Assembly (NCBI RefSeq): GCF_021018805.1
Contig: NW_026960613.1
Span: 1,612,001-1,676,000, forward strand
DNA: 64,000 nt
Direction of reading: 5' to 3'
DNA from: Prinia subflava
Lineage: Eukaryota; Chordata; Aves; Passeriformes; Cisticolidae
Shown: positions 1 to 11,808 of the stretch, piece by piece
Position numbering within the stretch: position 1 is the stretch's first letter
Layout: each line of letters opens with the position of its first letter
Translations under genes and position numbers: made by a program
Notes under the pieces: model-generated
What the model was told of the DNA's origin: nothing
Database searches by the model: none
Seen by the model: only the letters and a program-made list of their open reading frames with translations

Positions 1-1435
1 CGGATCGATCTTCAGGCCAATGAGGTTACAGACACACGATACTGCAGGGGAGGTTACAGACTTGGGATAAACCATACACTTTCCAGGGGTGAGCCAGAGC
101 ATACCATTTCAATAAAATGCAATTCCATACAGTAGGACTCCTGAGGGTTGAAGAACAGCAGGTAGCAATCGCCACTACAACAGTGCATTGTTGGCAATAC
201 TGCACAAACCGAGACTCCATGATTCCCATCCATAAGATGATCCATGAACTGGAGAGCTAGGGGGTGGTCAGCGAGACTTGCTCACCCTTCAGTAGCCCTA
301 TATGACCTGTGTTTAAGTCTAATGGAGAATGAAGAGTCACAGTGGACTATCATGGCCTGAATGTAGTCACACCATCACTGAGTGCTGCCGTGCTGGGATA
401 GGGGAGTCCTTTAACAATTGATCAATTACCTCATGAAGACAGAAACTGTCTGGGAGTCTTCTATTGATGACTAAAGTGGGCTGGGTATGTACATAGTCCC
501 AGGCTGTATACTCAGATGTATTAATTATAACTATAGTGTGAGTTCAAATTCCACAGTTTTTGCCACATTGCCAATACATCTGTTGGCAGCAATATTTGTA
601 GAAAGTAGCAAAATAAAGGTTCTTTAGATCCTTTTGCATGTTGCATATTCATAAATTTCTTTTGTTCCTTGTGAGTTATATTCCAAGTGGACTCTTGGGG
701 GATAGGAGCAATCAGTGGTAAATTCCTTTCAGAGCTACACTAATGTGCAAAGTTCCATATTGGAACTTCCTTCCTCTTTAACACTCCTCCCTTTCTGCCA
801 TTATGATGATCATCTTTTTCTTAGTAGTTGGATTAAGAGAAATTTCAGGGAAGATAATAATGTATATTCAATTTAAAAACTTTTAATTTCAGTTGACAAT
901 TCCATTTTTGCCATATCACAAAATTTTGGGAAAACTTTTTTTGAAAACACGGCAGGTTTCAATTCTGGAAGAAACACACTAAGTTTAAATTCCAGAAAAC
1001 TACATAACTTTTGTTGAATTGCATGGAACATGATTGGTTTTCATATTCATAGAACAAAGGGACTAGAATGTTTTAGTTTTCATGTTTGTTGGAAGACAGG
1101 AGGAGGGATTCCACCTTTCTTATTGGCACTGATTCTGTATCAAATTCGAACACTAAGTTTTAAGAGATGATTAAAGTAAAGCAAGTTCAAAACACAGGAA
1201 AAATGCATTTTGGAAGCATTACAGATATATGCTTTTGTCCCCAGATGTCAGTTTTATCTTTGATTTTTCTATGAGAAAATGTGAAACTGTCTTGCACTTT
1301 ATAGGAGAATCTGGTGATTCCCCCAATAAAATTATTGTTTCTCTTCAAGAATGTTCACAATTCTGCCAAGCTTGAGCTATAATATTGCTTTTTAAAAGCA
1401 GTAGGTCACAGTAGTAGGATATAATACAAATCTCA
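1..1435. other. AT-rich stretch with no recognisable gene
   Basis: Both strands carry only short open frames without recognisable domains, and I see no LTR ends, CR1 motifs or RNA gene. It looks like ordinary intergenic or old decayed repeat sequence. Confidence 0.5.
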
Positions 1436-2451
1436 GAATCACAAAATCATTTAGATTGGAAAAGACCTCTGAAATTATTACGTCCAGCCTTTGACTGATC
1501 ACCACCTTGTCAAATATACTATGGCACTAAGTGCCACGTCCAGTTGTTTCTTGAACACCTCCAGGGATGGTGACTCTACCACCTCTCGGCACAGCCCATT
1601 CCAATGTTTAAAGACCCTTTCTGTGAAGGAATTCCTCCCGATGTCCAACCTGAACCTCCCCTGGAGCAGCTTGGGGCTATGTCCTCTTGCCCTGTCACTG
1701 GTTGCCTGGGAGGAGAGGCAGACCTTCCCACCTTGCTACAACCTCCCCTCACCCTCCTTTTCTCCAGGCTAAACAACCCCAGTTCCCTCAGCCACTCCTC
1801 ATAGAACTTAACCTCTAGACCCTTCACCAGATTTGTTGCCCTTCTCTGGACTTGCTCCAGCACCCCAATGTCTTTCTTGCAGTGAGGGGCCCAGAACCAG
1901 ACACAGTACTTGAGGTGCAGCTTCTCCAGTGCCGAGTACAGGGAGACAATCCCTTCCCTAGCCCCTCTGGCCATGCTATTCTTGATACAAGCCAGGATGC
2001 CATTGGCCTTCTTGGCCACTTGGACACACTGCTGGCTCATGTTCAGCTGGCTGTCAACCAGCACCCCCAGGTCATTTTCCACTGGGCAGTTTTCCAACCA
2101 CTCTTCCCCAAGCCCCTAGCACTGCAGGGAGCTGTTGTGACCTAAGTGGAGGATCCGGCACTTCACCTTGTTGAACCTCTTACTGTTGGTCTTGGCCCAT
2201 CAACCCAGCCTGTCCAGATCCCTCTGCAGAGCCTTCCTACCCTCAAGCAGATCAACCCTTCCACCCAACTTGTCATCCGTGAATTTACTGAGGGTATACT
2301 TGATCCCTTAATCCAGACTATCACTAAAGATATCAAACAGGACTGGGCCCAATACTGAGCCCTGGAGAACACCATTAATGACTGGCCACCAACTGGATTC
2401 AACTTCACTCACCACCACTGTCTCGGCCCAGCTATCCAGACAGTTTTTTAC
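1436..2451 (-). repeat. CR1 LINE, 3' part (reverse transcriptase C-terminus and 3' end)
   Basis: Read on the minus strand, this is the end of a CR1 retrotransposon ORF2. The stretch about 1700-2097 encodes the familiar CR1 segment with short motifs [21 protein letters not shown] and [12 protein letters not shown], and the element ends near 1436 in the typical CR1 tail (TGATTCTG). Upstream, 2160-2440 encodes the segment before the RT palm in shifted frames. The copy is split by the solo LTR at 2452-3264: the five bases TTTAC occur on both sides (2447-2451 and 3265-3269). The copy is 5'-truncated, as is usual for CR1, and dead through frameshifts. Confidence 0.9.
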
Positions 2452-3264
2452 TGTCTTGGTTTGAAAGACATGTATCTGCTAGGGAGGGGCAGGACCTCCC
2501 TAGAGATGGAAAATTCAAATCCCCTCCCTCCAAATTATTCTAATTTAGAAAATTAAAGGGGCTTTCAGACAGAGGTATGGGGATAGGAATAACAGTTCTT
2601 TACTAGTATATATGACAAAACAAATAAACAACTACAGCATTAATAATAAACAGAACCAGGAACTTCAAGGGCTTTCTTTCACAAAGTCCAGGGCAGTTTG
2701 ATCTTGGTGCCTCTGCAGGACTCTGAGAGACCAAGTTGGAATGGTGGAAAGTCCCAGGCTGGTGGATGAGATCAAAAGCTCTGCGGTGATAGATGGAGTG
2801 ACAGGGATGTCCATGCAGGGCAGGGCGATGCAGGGCTACAGAGTAGCAGAAAGCTTCAAAGCACGGAGGAAGCAGCAGCGGTGGGGGCAGGGCTGGCCCA
2901 GCGGGGCAGGAGGCGAGCTCAGGATTCCTGGGTAGACAAGCAGATGATGGTAGATTTCCCAGGACGAGACAGTGATGACAGTGAACTCTTTCCACAGCAA
3001 GCAGCCGCCTGACCGTCCTCCTTGATGCCGAGAGCAAGAGAGAAAAACTGCTTCCAACTCTGTCTTTTACTTCCCCCAAAACTTGAGTTATCTCCCCTCT
3101 CTGAGGGAAAACTCCCAGAGACCCAAAAACAATAGGTGTAGCTTTGTGCTGCCATCTCCTTTGGCAACTTCTTTGTTTTAGTTAAGCACTCAGTTGTTAA
3201 GTTTCCTAGTGACTTATGGGAAAAAATTCTGTAAGGGAAAAAGAAACAAATCTAACCCCCAACA
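2452..3264. mobile_element. ERVL-type solo LTR, TGTCTTGGTTTG family (long subfamily)
   Basis: The element begins TGTCTTGGTTTGAAAGACAT and ends CCAACA, 813 bp in all, and is flanked by the perfect 5-bp duplication TTTAC. A five-base duplication and TG...CA ends fit an ERVL-class LTR. It interrupts the CR1 on either side. Relatives in this window are at 4432-4990, 35598-36339, 55076-55776 and 59065-59341. No internal retroviral sequence is attached, so it is a solo LTR. Orientation cannot be decided from the LTR alone. Confidence 0.85.
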
Positions 3265-3269
3265 TTTAC

Positions 3270-3727
3270 CCAGCAAACAGTATACCTATTCACACCATGG
3301 GAAGCCAGTTTCTCCAGGAAAATGCTGTGGGAAACAGCATCAAAGGCTTTACTAAAGTCCAGGTAGAAAACATCCACAGCCTTTTCTTCATCCACTAAGT
3401 GGGTCACTGTCATAGGAGATCAGATTGGTCAGGCAGGACCTGCCTTTCCTAAACCCATGCTGCTTGACCCTGATTCCCTGGTTGTCCTGTATGTGCCATA
3501 TGATTGCACTCACAATGATCTCTTCCATAGCCTTCCCAGGCACCGAGGTCAGGCTGACATGCCTGTAGTTCCCTGGATCCTCCTTCTAAACCTTCTTGTG
3601 GATGGGCATCACATTGGCCAACCTCCATTTGTCTGGGGCATTCACAGTTAGCCAGGACTGATGGTAAAGGATAGAGAGCGATTTGGTGAGCTCTTCTGTC
3701 AGCTCCCTCAGTACCCTGAGGTAGTCC
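3270..3727 (-). repeat. CR1 LINE, upstream part of the split copy (RT)
   Basis: On the minus strand, 3449-3727 encodes part of the CR1 reverse transcriptase start (short motifs KKGWK and DNQG in shifted frames). It continues the CR1 at 1436-2451 across the inserted LTR and gives the order expected of one element. No reading frame is intact. Confidence 0.85.
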
Positions 3728-4431
3728 TACCCCTTTCTCCCAATACTCCATGTGCCTATATAAATAAGAATTTCCACACCAATTACTGCATTTTTTTTGA
3801 CTCGGCACACAAGAATCTTGAATTCATGTTCAGTGAGATCAGCAGGAAACCGAAGACTAGGATTTCTTTGTGTGTGGCCTCATGGCATTAAAAAAAGAGC
3901 CATTGTTTGGTAATACAATGAACCTACTTAACCACATAGCTTCAAAGTGAATAATTTTGCAACTTATCCCTTAAAATCTGTAGTATTTAATATATGTACA
4001 ATACAGTATTTCATTGTATGTTCTGGAATAAAATGGTAATAAACAAGTCTTAAATAGCTGGTTTCAAGGTGTAAACTTTCAAGTATCAATGCATTAATCA
4101 GATGGACCCTTTTATACGCTTTTAATTTCTTTGATTTTGTTTTTGAAGTGCAACACGCCATGTATATTTAATACCAGTGTTTTTTAAATTAATAGATTAA
4201 TAAGGTGCAGTTGGAATTGTTATTCTTAAAGAAATCACAAAAACTGAGAAAATTCCTCCTGAAGTACTGCATTTAGGGAAAAGTATTTTATTAAAAGAAA
4301 ATGCTATTGCTTAAAATATTCTTTTGAATTAAAATTCAAGAGTAGGTCCCCATTAATGGTAAATAGAGAGACTGATTATTTTTCAATGCCTTTAAACAAT
4401 ATTCAGTTTATTTTCTTTAAGCATTTTTACT
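3728..4431. other. No gene recognised
   Basis: This AT-rich 0.7-kb stretch shows no coding similarity, LTR end or RNA gene that I can support. Confidence 0.5.
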
Positions 4432-4990
4432 TGTACTAGTTTGAAAGCAAACCAGTGAGAGATTCCAAGTCAGAACTACAATTTAATAGGAAAATTAAAA
4501 TAAAAGCAGAAAACACTGGCGTAAACTGACAGTCAGGATACAACCTGACACGCTGTTGGTAAGGGTGGTGGTAGCAGTCCAATTAAATGGTGACTGCAAC
4601 CCTGTTGAAGTGATAGATGAGGTTCTGTTGAAGCGGTGATCCTGTAGAAGGATCTGGTCATCCTCTGAAGGTCCAGTGGTGATGTAGCTCTTGTCCCCTG
4701 GGAATCCAGTAAGTAAAGCTGCTGTGGTGATCCAAACCTCAGATTATATCCAGGTAGAAATGCTTGGTTCTTCCTCCCTGGGCAGAGCATCTCACAATGG
4801 GAGGATGTAATTTTATGAGTCATGCAGTAAGGCCTTGATGGTCCATTAGCAGCAGATAGACCCCAGAGGGCACTATCAGGGATGAGTCATGGAGGAGATA
4901 AAGAACACTGCCTCACCTGTTTTAAACAGCTTATGAAGATGGTGATAGAACACATACTTTTGGTTACATCTTACATTGTAACCTAAGACA
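4432..4990. mobile_element. ERVL-type solo LTR, TGTCTTGGTTTG family (diverged)
   Basis: It starts TGTACTAGTTTGAAAGC and ends GTAACCTAAGACA. The inner parts match 35598-36339, for example the GACCTGACAC-like block and the CATCTCACAATGG block. Flanking five-mers are TTACT (4427-4431) and TTGCT (4991-4995), one mismatch from a perfect duplication. The sequence is older than its relative at 2452. Confidence 0.75.
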
Positions 4991-5029
4991 TTGCTACATT
5001 TGCTTTTTATTTCAACACTATTATAATTC

Positions 5030-6217
5030 TGTTAGGAATGAATTCCCAGTGGGTATGAGGGCTCAAAAAGCTGCCCGTGTTTGCTGCTGTGGTCCTGGGA
5101 GGGGGCAGGGCTGTGTCTCTAGAACACCAGCCGCCGGGCAGCCACAGCCACGCCATGCTGCCCCGACAGGCGCTGCCGCTGCTGATGAGAACCATGGCCG
5201 GGCTCTGAACAGAGTAAAAAAAAGGGGGGGGCACTGGAACCCCCAGCGTTTCCCAGGGAAGGGAAAACCCCTGTTGGGAGGGGTTGTGCCATCCCTGTCT
5301 TAGTGAGACAGCCGCTCCATCCCCCCAGAGGAAAATGTGGAGCACCCATTAGCATATTAAAAGAGTTTCTGAGTACTCAAAATGCAACCCCCTCCTCCCA
5401 ATTTGTGCCATCACCCAGCCTTTTAGAAAAATGGGGGTTTTTCTTTTTGGCAGAGAACCCCATAGCTGGGGTGGTGCTGCTGTTCCTAGGGAGCCGCCGA
5501 CCCCCTCCCGGCTAGGCGAGATGTAGCCCCACACCCCAGCAAGTTTTAGAATGAAGGGAAGCTGCCCTATGGCATTCTCCTACCTCATTAAAATGTGAAA
5601 AGGAGCGGCTCCTGTCTAGATAGCCCTGTCATTGTTCGCTGTAACTACATTATTCAGCAGGGATACCCTCTGCTGCGACCAGGAAAAATGCATATGCATT
5701 TGTATATGCAAATAAAACTGACCCTGTGAATCCTGGGAGAGTTTTTTAGAGGAACTGCACCCCAAGATGAGAAGCCAGATGCATCAGAGGAGAATTAGAT
5801 AGTGCCCTGGCCAAGGAAGGAGTGGACGCACCCCCTGGCCTAGTTTGAAGATTCACCATGACCTATGAGGAGTCTGAATGGAATGGGAGCTGACCAGCTC
5901 AAGTGACAGAGCCAGAGAACGGGAAACTCTCGAGGTTTTTCCCTGAGGGTAAAGAGCTGATGTCTGCTACTCTGCACTCCAGTGACAGACCCTTCACCGC
6001 TCTGCCTTCTGATGGTTGACCAGAGAGAGCTTCTAGCTGTTCTCATGGGAACAAGGACTTGGCACCTACTGTTTGCAGTGGAATGATGAACTGGGACAGC
6101 ACCTGCTCCTTCGGATTGCTACAGCAGCGTGGAAAACTCCTGCCAGACCCTACCATCCAGCTGATGACTTTAATAAAGAGCTGAATATTAATAAAGGCAT
6201 ATGCCCAGTTCTTTTCA
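5030..6217 (+). mobile_element. ERV1-like solo LTR, 1188 bp, target duplication ATTC
   Basis: It starts TGTTAGGAATGAATTCCCAG and ends TTCTTTTCA, with the 4-bp duplication ATTC at 5026-5029 and 6218-6221. Four-base duplications are typical of gammaretrovirus-like (ERV1) integrases. Two AATAAA signals near the end (about 6172 and 6190) set the plus orientation, and an AT-rich ATGCATTTGTATATGCAAAT block lies mid-element. A shorter copy at 52996-53749 lacks about 470 bp present here (roughly 5092-5567). Confidence 0.85.
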
Positions 6218-6221
6218 ATTC

Positions 6222-6774
6222 CACAAAAAGATGCTTTCGCTAGTTGAAAATAAACATGTAGTCTTCCTTCCTCTGTGACTGCCAGCTGTCTTTAGATTAG
6301 CGCAAGAACACTGATTTGGGGTTACTTTTTCTTTGTAAGACTTTGTGTTTCACTATGAAAAGTACTACATGATGCTTCTTGTTGAGATATGTTTACTTAC
6401 AGGAAATGCAATTTTCAAGCTTCTGAAATCACTGTGTCCTTATGGTCTAAAGTACTTCTACATCATGCATGGCTAGACCTTCTCCCAGTCTTAGGCAAGA
6501 CTGGGCAATCAGTTAAGTGACTGCCTGCTCATTTAATTTCTCACTATTCTTTTTTGTAAATAAACCCACAAAGATGCAAATTGCAGCTAGTTTTGGAATG
6601 TCTCCTTCAGAGACCTCATCCACCTATCTATTTCCTTAGTTCCTATGCAAATAAAACCAAATTGACTACACAATAGCAATGTCAAAAATGAAGCATCATA
6701 GGAGCAGTGCTGGCACTAAAAGCTGCCAGATAAGGAACTAAATAAGGGACAAATGATTCCTTTAAATTAAACAT
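6222..6774. other. No gene recognised; left flank of ERV-A
   Basis: Non-coding sequence between the solo LTR and the provirus. The last six bases, GTATAT at 6775-6780, are one copy of the ERV-A target duplication. Confidence 0.6.
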
Positions 6775-6780
6775 GTATAT

Positions 6781-7173
6781 TGTAACCGAATTTCTTAGAG
6801 ATTGTGGGCATAATGTGCTGTGGAATGAGATTTGAGCTATCCCAAACTGGGCCTCAGATTTGGGCCTGCTAGGCCTCAGCTTTTGGCCTGTGTAGAAGTA
6901 GATAAGCTTGTGGCGCAGCTAGAAATTAGGTTAAGGTATGGGTATCAATAGAATAAGGCAATTACTGAAAAGACACGGTAGCTGCCTTAAACTGTGATTG
7001 TTTACATATTTGTCCACGCTTCACTGCCAATAGACACGCACCTGTTACTGTAAACTATTTTTACTGTATATAACCAGCCATCTCGTGAATAAAGAGGAGA
7101 ACGTATGTTATAACCATATTGGTTTGACCTGCGTTGCTCTGTCTCCAGCCCCAAGATCGAGTCCCAGACTTCA
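6781..7173 (+). repeat. ERV-A 5' LTR
   Basis: Starts TGTAACCG, ends CAGACTTCA. A TATA-like GTATATAA lies at 7066-7073 and AATAAA at 7088-7093, placing U3, R and U5 in normal order and giving promoter and poly(A) signals. It matches 14969-15361 over the full length with 4 differences. Confidence 0.95.
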
Positions 7174-7175
7174 TC

Positions 7176-7193
7176 TGGGGCCTGAACAGGGAC
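7176..7193 (+). promoter_or_regulatory. ERV-A primer binding site, tRNA-Lys3-like
   Basis: Two bases after the LTR comes TGGGGCCTGAACAGGGAC, which I recognise as 16 of 18 bases of the tRNA-Lys3 primer site (mismatches at bases 4 and 8). It would prime minus-strand DNA synthesis. Confidence 0.8.
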
Positions 7194-7542
7194 TTGTTTT
7201 TCTTTCTTATTTTTTGCTTTGATGCAGATACTTGGAATTTTTGATACGGATTTTATTTGATTTTATTACACTTAAATGTGGAGCTTAAATGCTGGTTTTA
7301 TTTTGGTTTTTAAACTTTTCGTCTAAACACGGATTTCGCCTAAACGCAGAATAAGCCCCTGCCATTTTGGAGTTTGTTTTGTGTATCTGGATTCGGTCTG
7401 AACTGAATACACGGACATTCCTCAACTTACAGGGCTGAGGGTTGGAGAACATTTGCTGCCTCGTTTCACTTGAAGGACGATTGCGCCACGCTGTGAGGAA
7501 GGTAAGCAACAACCGCAGATTGAAACAAAAGGCTCTAAAAGG

Positions 7543-8801
7543 ATGGAAAAAGATTATCGTGCTGCTTTGCAGCTTTTAGCTACAATTGGCTCCAAGAGGG
7601 GTGAAAAAATAAAGGACACTGATATAGACCAGTTAACCCTATGGGCTCGGAAGAAAGGAAAGTTAAATCAACCATCGCTTCTTTTTAGTGAAGCAGAATG
7701 GAAAGAGGTGAATTACTATGGGACTCTGTGGTTTCGCAAGGGAAAGAAGCAAAGATTTGCTCAGAATTAGGTGTAATTTGGAAAAAAGTGATAAATACCT
7801 TGCAAGCATTCGCTGCAGAACGCAGAGCTGCCCAAGCTGCAATTTTAGCCTTAGAGAGAAAGACTCCTTGCCCTTCTGACTTAGGGGTTTCTCTCCCCTA
7901 AATAAAAGAACGAAAGAAAACATCTAAAGTAGCCAGATTCTTCGGAATAAGTTCCATGCATCCCGTCAAAGGGAACGCAGCTCCCCTCTGTTCATCCCTC
8001 CGCGACGTGGTAGATGTAGCTGACCATGCAGCTTGAGGGCAGGAAATGCTTTCGTAGCTCCCCGAGGCAAGTGAGCGCAAACAGGAAGTGCCTTGGCCAC
8101 CAGACTCAAGGGGCAGAGTGAAAGACGAGGAGGCAGGCGGGGCCAAAGGCAGAGCGGGGTGGGCACAAGTGATGCAGCAGAGAGGCGGACCTCAGGGCGG
8201 TGCTGAGAGCGGGGCAGTGTTAGATTGCTCCTCTCTGGAAAAGGAGCTGTCGTCATCAGCACATGTGACCAAAACAAACACGGCTGCGCCCATGCCAGAC
8301 CCCGAGAATGCAAATTTAGTTCAATCTGAAACCCCTGCGCCCCCTCAGCCTGCATCAGCAAGACCTGTCACCCATTCACAAGCATCCCGCTACCCCCTGC
8401 CAGAATCTGACTCTGACAGAGAGGCTTTTGAGCCTGACGACCGTTGCACACCTCGACCACCACAAAAGATGCAGAGATCAGATGAATTACAGCAAATAAT
8501 AGCTAAGCTTGCTGAACTGTCTAATCGCCAGAGTCAATTAGAGCAACGGACAATCGAAGCATCTAAGATTTCTCCACAAAAAACGCATAACTTACAAACC
8601 CTTTCATCATTACACAGTAAGCAGGCACTGCCGCCTGCTGCCCAGCAGATGGTACTGCCTGCCAACCAAACAGACCCGATCCAAAGTCACTGGTCTGAAG
8701 CAAAGAAAAGCGCCATTCTGGCCAGAGACTATGAAGCTGCAAATTTGATAGCTTGCCCAGTGTTAATTGAGCAGAACACTGCAAAATGGCAACCGCACTA
8801 A
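7543..8801 (+). pseudogene. gag: ERV-A gag, matrix and spacer part (broken)
   Basis: The likely gag start is the ATG at 7543 (MEKDYRAALQ); there is no glycine after Met, so no myristoylation signal. The matrix-like frame runs to about 7705, where a frame change is needed, then continues in frame 3. In-frame stops follow at 7899-7901 (TAA), 8034-8036 (TGA), 8055-8057 (TAG) and 8799-8801 (TAA). The later part is polar and proline-rich, with a run of Gln/Glu around 8480-8560 that may form a coiled coil, as in spacer regions of ERVK gag proteins. It continues into the capsid frame after 8801. Assignment rests on position between primer site and capsid rather than on a domain I can prove. Confidence 0.75.
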
Positions 8802-9586
8802 TGGAAAGTTTTACAATCTGCTAAACAAACTGTAACTGAACACGGAATTAGATTGGAAGCTGCCAAAAATATCATACAATCTATTTTTACAGCTGATCTC
8901 TTGTGTCCGGCATTGCGACCCTTTTGCTAAGCCCGTCACAATTTCTTATTTTTGAAAGGGAATGGAGACGCCTTGCAACTGAAGAAGCCAACAAACATCA
9001 AAAAGTAGGAGATCCATTCTATGGAATACAGCCTGACATGCTCACAGGGCATGGAGCCTATGCCACGACAAATGTACAATTGACTTTTCCAATTGAGATT
9101 CACCAGCTATCCCAGGCATTAGCCCACAAGGCCTTGCTGCTAGTGCCAGATAAGAAAAAGCGTGCATCATATGCTAATATTAAGCAGGGAGCTACAGAAC
9201 CATACAGCCAGTTCATCGATCGTCTATCTGCAGCTTTGAAAGATGCCCCAGATATGCCTGCAGATGTACAAGAGCATTTATTTTGCTCCCTTGCATTTGA
9301 AAATGCCAATGCACGCATCAAAACCATACTGGCCTCCCTTCCCCAAGGTTGTGGAGTCAATGAAATGCTAGTAAGAGCAGCCAGAGCAGAACAAAATACT
9401 CAAACAGCAGCTTTCACTGCAGCTATGCAGGATGCAATGCAGCAGCAAGGACATATTATCGCAGCTGCATTGACAGGAAAAGGCATCAACTATTCCAATG
9501 GCAACAAAAAATCACCGTCGAGCATCATTTGCTTCCGCTGTGGTGATACAGGCCATTTTAAGCAAATTTCTCAAAAGACTGTGTGG
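8802..9586 (+). pseudogene. gag: ERV-A gag, capsid and first zinc knuckle (broken)
   Basis: Capsid of the core shell. The frame continues from the previous segment to about 8910, then shifts to the frame open from 8903. The major homology region is visible around 9180-9240 (IKQGATEPYSQFIDRL), with the conserved Q, E and F spacing of retroviral capsids. After an Ala/Gln-rich linker the first nucleocapsid zinc knuckle starts at 9530 (CFRCGDTGHF), but its last Cys region meets the inserted LTR at 9587. The second knuckle lies beyond that LTR at 10056. The length is normal for a capsid; the protein cannot be made as one chain. Confidence 0.88.
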
Positions 9587-10054
9587 TGTTGTTAGTGTAG
9601 GAAAACATATAACCACACGAAGGCGATCATATGCGGTTCTTTATTCAAGCGCGCGGGACACAGGGGCATACAGTGCCCAAATCTTGTGCCCGAAAAATAC
9701 AGAGTCGATTTGTGATTTTTATAGTTTAAATTATACACATGTTAACTAACCTCTACTCCTAGATACTGATTATCTTATTCCTTAGTTACTATCTTAAATC
9801 ATACCTACGCTTCTACCCTGATCTACACTTGATTTGGTTAAAACAATGCTTCTCAATTATCCCCTGAGTTGCAGTCACACTTGATTCGGTCATTACAATA
9901 GCATGGAGCTGGTTGCAGAAGCTGACGCTCGTTCCGAAGCTGAGGTGCGTCAAGTTCCAGTTGTACGTTCTCTACCTTCCCCCCCCACACATACCTCAAC
10001 TTAACCCCGTGGTTAACTTATACAGAAATTATATTTTTTAACCCTCCACCAACA
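9587..10054 (-). mobile_element. ERVK-like solo LTR nested in ERV-A gag
   Basis: A 468-bp block splits the two zinc knuckles of ERV-A gag. On the minus strand it begins TGTTGGTGGAGGG, has a TATA-like ACTATAAAAATC, AATAAA near the end, and finishes CTAACAACA, so it is a complete LTR in reverse orientation. I do not see a clean target duplication (left GTGTGG, right TTGTCA). It must be younger than ERV-A, whose own LTRs differ by about 1%. Confidence 0.8.
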
Positions 10055-10055
10055 T

Positions 10056-10207
10056 TGTCACAAATGTAATACAGACACCCACACCACTGAAGCTTGCAAA
10101 AAACAGGGAAACTTCAAAGCCAGCGCACTAAGGCACCGCGCCAAGACACAAATCGATGCCTTGACCCACAAGATTAAAAAAACGGTTTCTTATATAAGAA
10201 CAGACCT
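10056..10207 (+). pseudogene. gag: ERV-A gag, second zinc knuckle and gag end
   Basis: After the nested LTR, gag resumes with CHKCNTDTHTTEAC, a CX2CX4HX4C zinc knuckle that binds genomic RNA. The following basic stretch is the gag C-terminus, overlapping the start of the pro frame, which lies -1 to it. Confidence 0.8.
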
Positions 10208-10942
10208 GCCACATGGGGGAGTCTCGGCATAGATATAACAACAGCAGAAGAAGTCACCTTACAAGACAAGGAAGTAACCCTCATTCCCACCGATGTTTAT
10301 GGACCAGTGTACAGTACAATTTCTCTAGCTGGAGGTTTATTATTAGGAAGATCCTTTACAGGTAAACAAGGTATAATCATAATTCCAGGAGTCATTGATG
10401 CAGACTATACTGGTCAAGTGAAAATAATGGCTTATGCGTTACAGCCACCGGTAACTATTCTGAAAATGAGCAGAATTGCTCAAATTATCCCATTTGAAAA
10501 CATTCTACCAAATCGTCAGTTCCCAAGACAGCCAACTGAGCCAGAAAGAGGAAACAAAAACTTTGGATCAACTGGTCAAAATGTTTTCCTTACAGTGAGC
10601 CTGAATGAGCGCCCACGAATCACAGTGAAATTACAACGAGGTGATGAGATCATTGACCGATCGCCACTTCTCGACACAGGCGTGGATGTTTCGATAATGA
10701 ATCAACTACATTGGCCAACTAACTGGCCTCTGCAATCTCCCTACACCCATGTGGTGGGAGTAGGCGGCATGAGCGTCCCTTCAATGAGTTCAGACCCTAC
10801 TCGCATTATCTTTACTGATAATCAAGTCATTGTAGCTCATCCTTATGTTATGCCAATGCCAGAAAAAATTCCAGGACTTTTGGGCAGAGATGTGCTTTCC
10901 CAGATAGGGATGGTCCTAACCACTGATCAGCATTTTCCTTAA
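10208..10942 (+). CDS. pro: ERV-A dUTPase-protease (pro frame)
   Basis: One open frame encodes a dUTPase followed by a retroviral aspartic protease. dUTPase (hydrolyses dUTP and so keeps uracil out of viral DNA) is shown by motif 1 (LGIDIT), motif 3 PGVIDADYTGQVKIM with its uracil-contacting Tyr, and the C-terminal RG..NFGSTG motif near 10555. The protease follows: LLDTGVDVSIM around 10669 holds the catalytic Asp-Thr-Gly, and LLGRDVLSQIG around 10877 is the conserved flap-end/C-terminal motif. The frame stops at TAA 10940-10942, overlapping pol by 16 bases. It would be expressed by -1 frameshifts. This layout is typical of betaretroviruses and related ERVK. It is open, but the gag upstream is broken. 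Confidence 0.9.
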   Translation, partial: ATWGSLGIDITTAEEVTLQDKEVTLIPTDVYGPVYSTISLAGGLLLGRSFTGKQGIIIIPGVIDADYTGQVKIMAYALQPPVTILKMSRIAQIIPFENILPNRQFPRQPTEPERGNKNFGSTGQNVFLTVSLNERPRITVKLQRGDEIIDRSPLLDTGVDVSIMNQLHWPTNWPLQSPYTHVVGVGGMSVPSMSSDPTRIIFTDNQVIVAHPYVMPMPEKIPGLLGRDVLSQIGMVLTTDQHFP

Positions 10943-11808
10943 TGGCCACTGCAGAGCAGCCACCCATTTTAAGAATCACCTGGTTGACTGAAACTCCTGT
11001 ATGGGTCGAGCAGTGGCCAATGACAGAAAAGAAGCTGCAAATTACCAAGCAATTAGTACAAGAACAACTAGAAGCAGGTCATATTCGGCCCTCAGTGAGT
11101 CCATGGAACACACCAATTTTTGTGATCCCCAAAAAATCAGGAAAATGGAGATTACTACATGATCTTCGTAAAGTCAGTGAGCAGATGCAAGCAATGGGTG
11201 CCTTACAGCCAGGCTTGCCAGCACCAACTATGATCCCTCAAAGGTGGAACATTGTAATCATCGATTTGAAGGACTGCTTCTTCACCATTCCACTCCATCC
11301 ACAAGACACTCAGCGCTTTGCCTTCACTGTGCCATCCATCAACAGAGTAGCCCCAGCACAACGATATGAATGGATTACACTACCTCAGGGGAGTCGGAAC
11401 TCGCCAACGATGTGTCAATTGTTTGTTAGTTGGGCTTTACAACCCATTCGTCAGCATTTTTTTAGTGCAATGATCTATCATTATGTTGATGACATTCTTA
11501 TTGCCACCAAAGCGCCATTGGCAGAGACAGAGTTAAACTGGTTGATAGTACAATTGAAACATCGTGGACTGACCGTAGCCCCAGAAAAAATACAGCGATC
11601 AGTTCCTTGGAAATACTTAGGTTGGCTGATCACAAGTGCACAAATTCGCCCACAGAAAATTACTTTACATGCTAACATTTCTACCTTACATGATGCTCAG
11701 AAACTCTTTGGGGACTTGCAATGGGTTCGTACCATTGTAGGAATCACCAATGATGATTTGCAACCGTTCCTACCGTGGCTTCATGGTAGTGATGCCAGCA
11801 GTCCTTGA
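10942..11808 (+). pseudogene. pol: ERV-A pol, reverse transcriptase part
   Basis: Reverse transcriptase. Recognisable blocks in order: SPWNTPIFVIPKKSG (fingers), DLKDCFFTIPLHP with the first catalytic Asp near 11268, LPQGSRNSPT, and the YVDD box at 11482-11493 with the other two Asp residues, then WKYLGW. It lies -1 to the pro frame. The chain ends at a TGA (11806-11808) in the connection region, after which the same frame stays open to 13590. A single substitution is therefore the only break seen in pol. No canonical slippery heptamer remains at the pro-pol overlap. Confidence 0.92.

Noticed and set aside
2603..3079. 158-codon minus-strand open frame
   Set aside because: It lies wholly inside the solo LTR at 2452-3264 and shows no domain.
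8088..8801. 237-codon frame as a separate gene
   Set aside because: It is the spacer part of ERV-A gag, in frame with upstream matrix-like sequence across stops.
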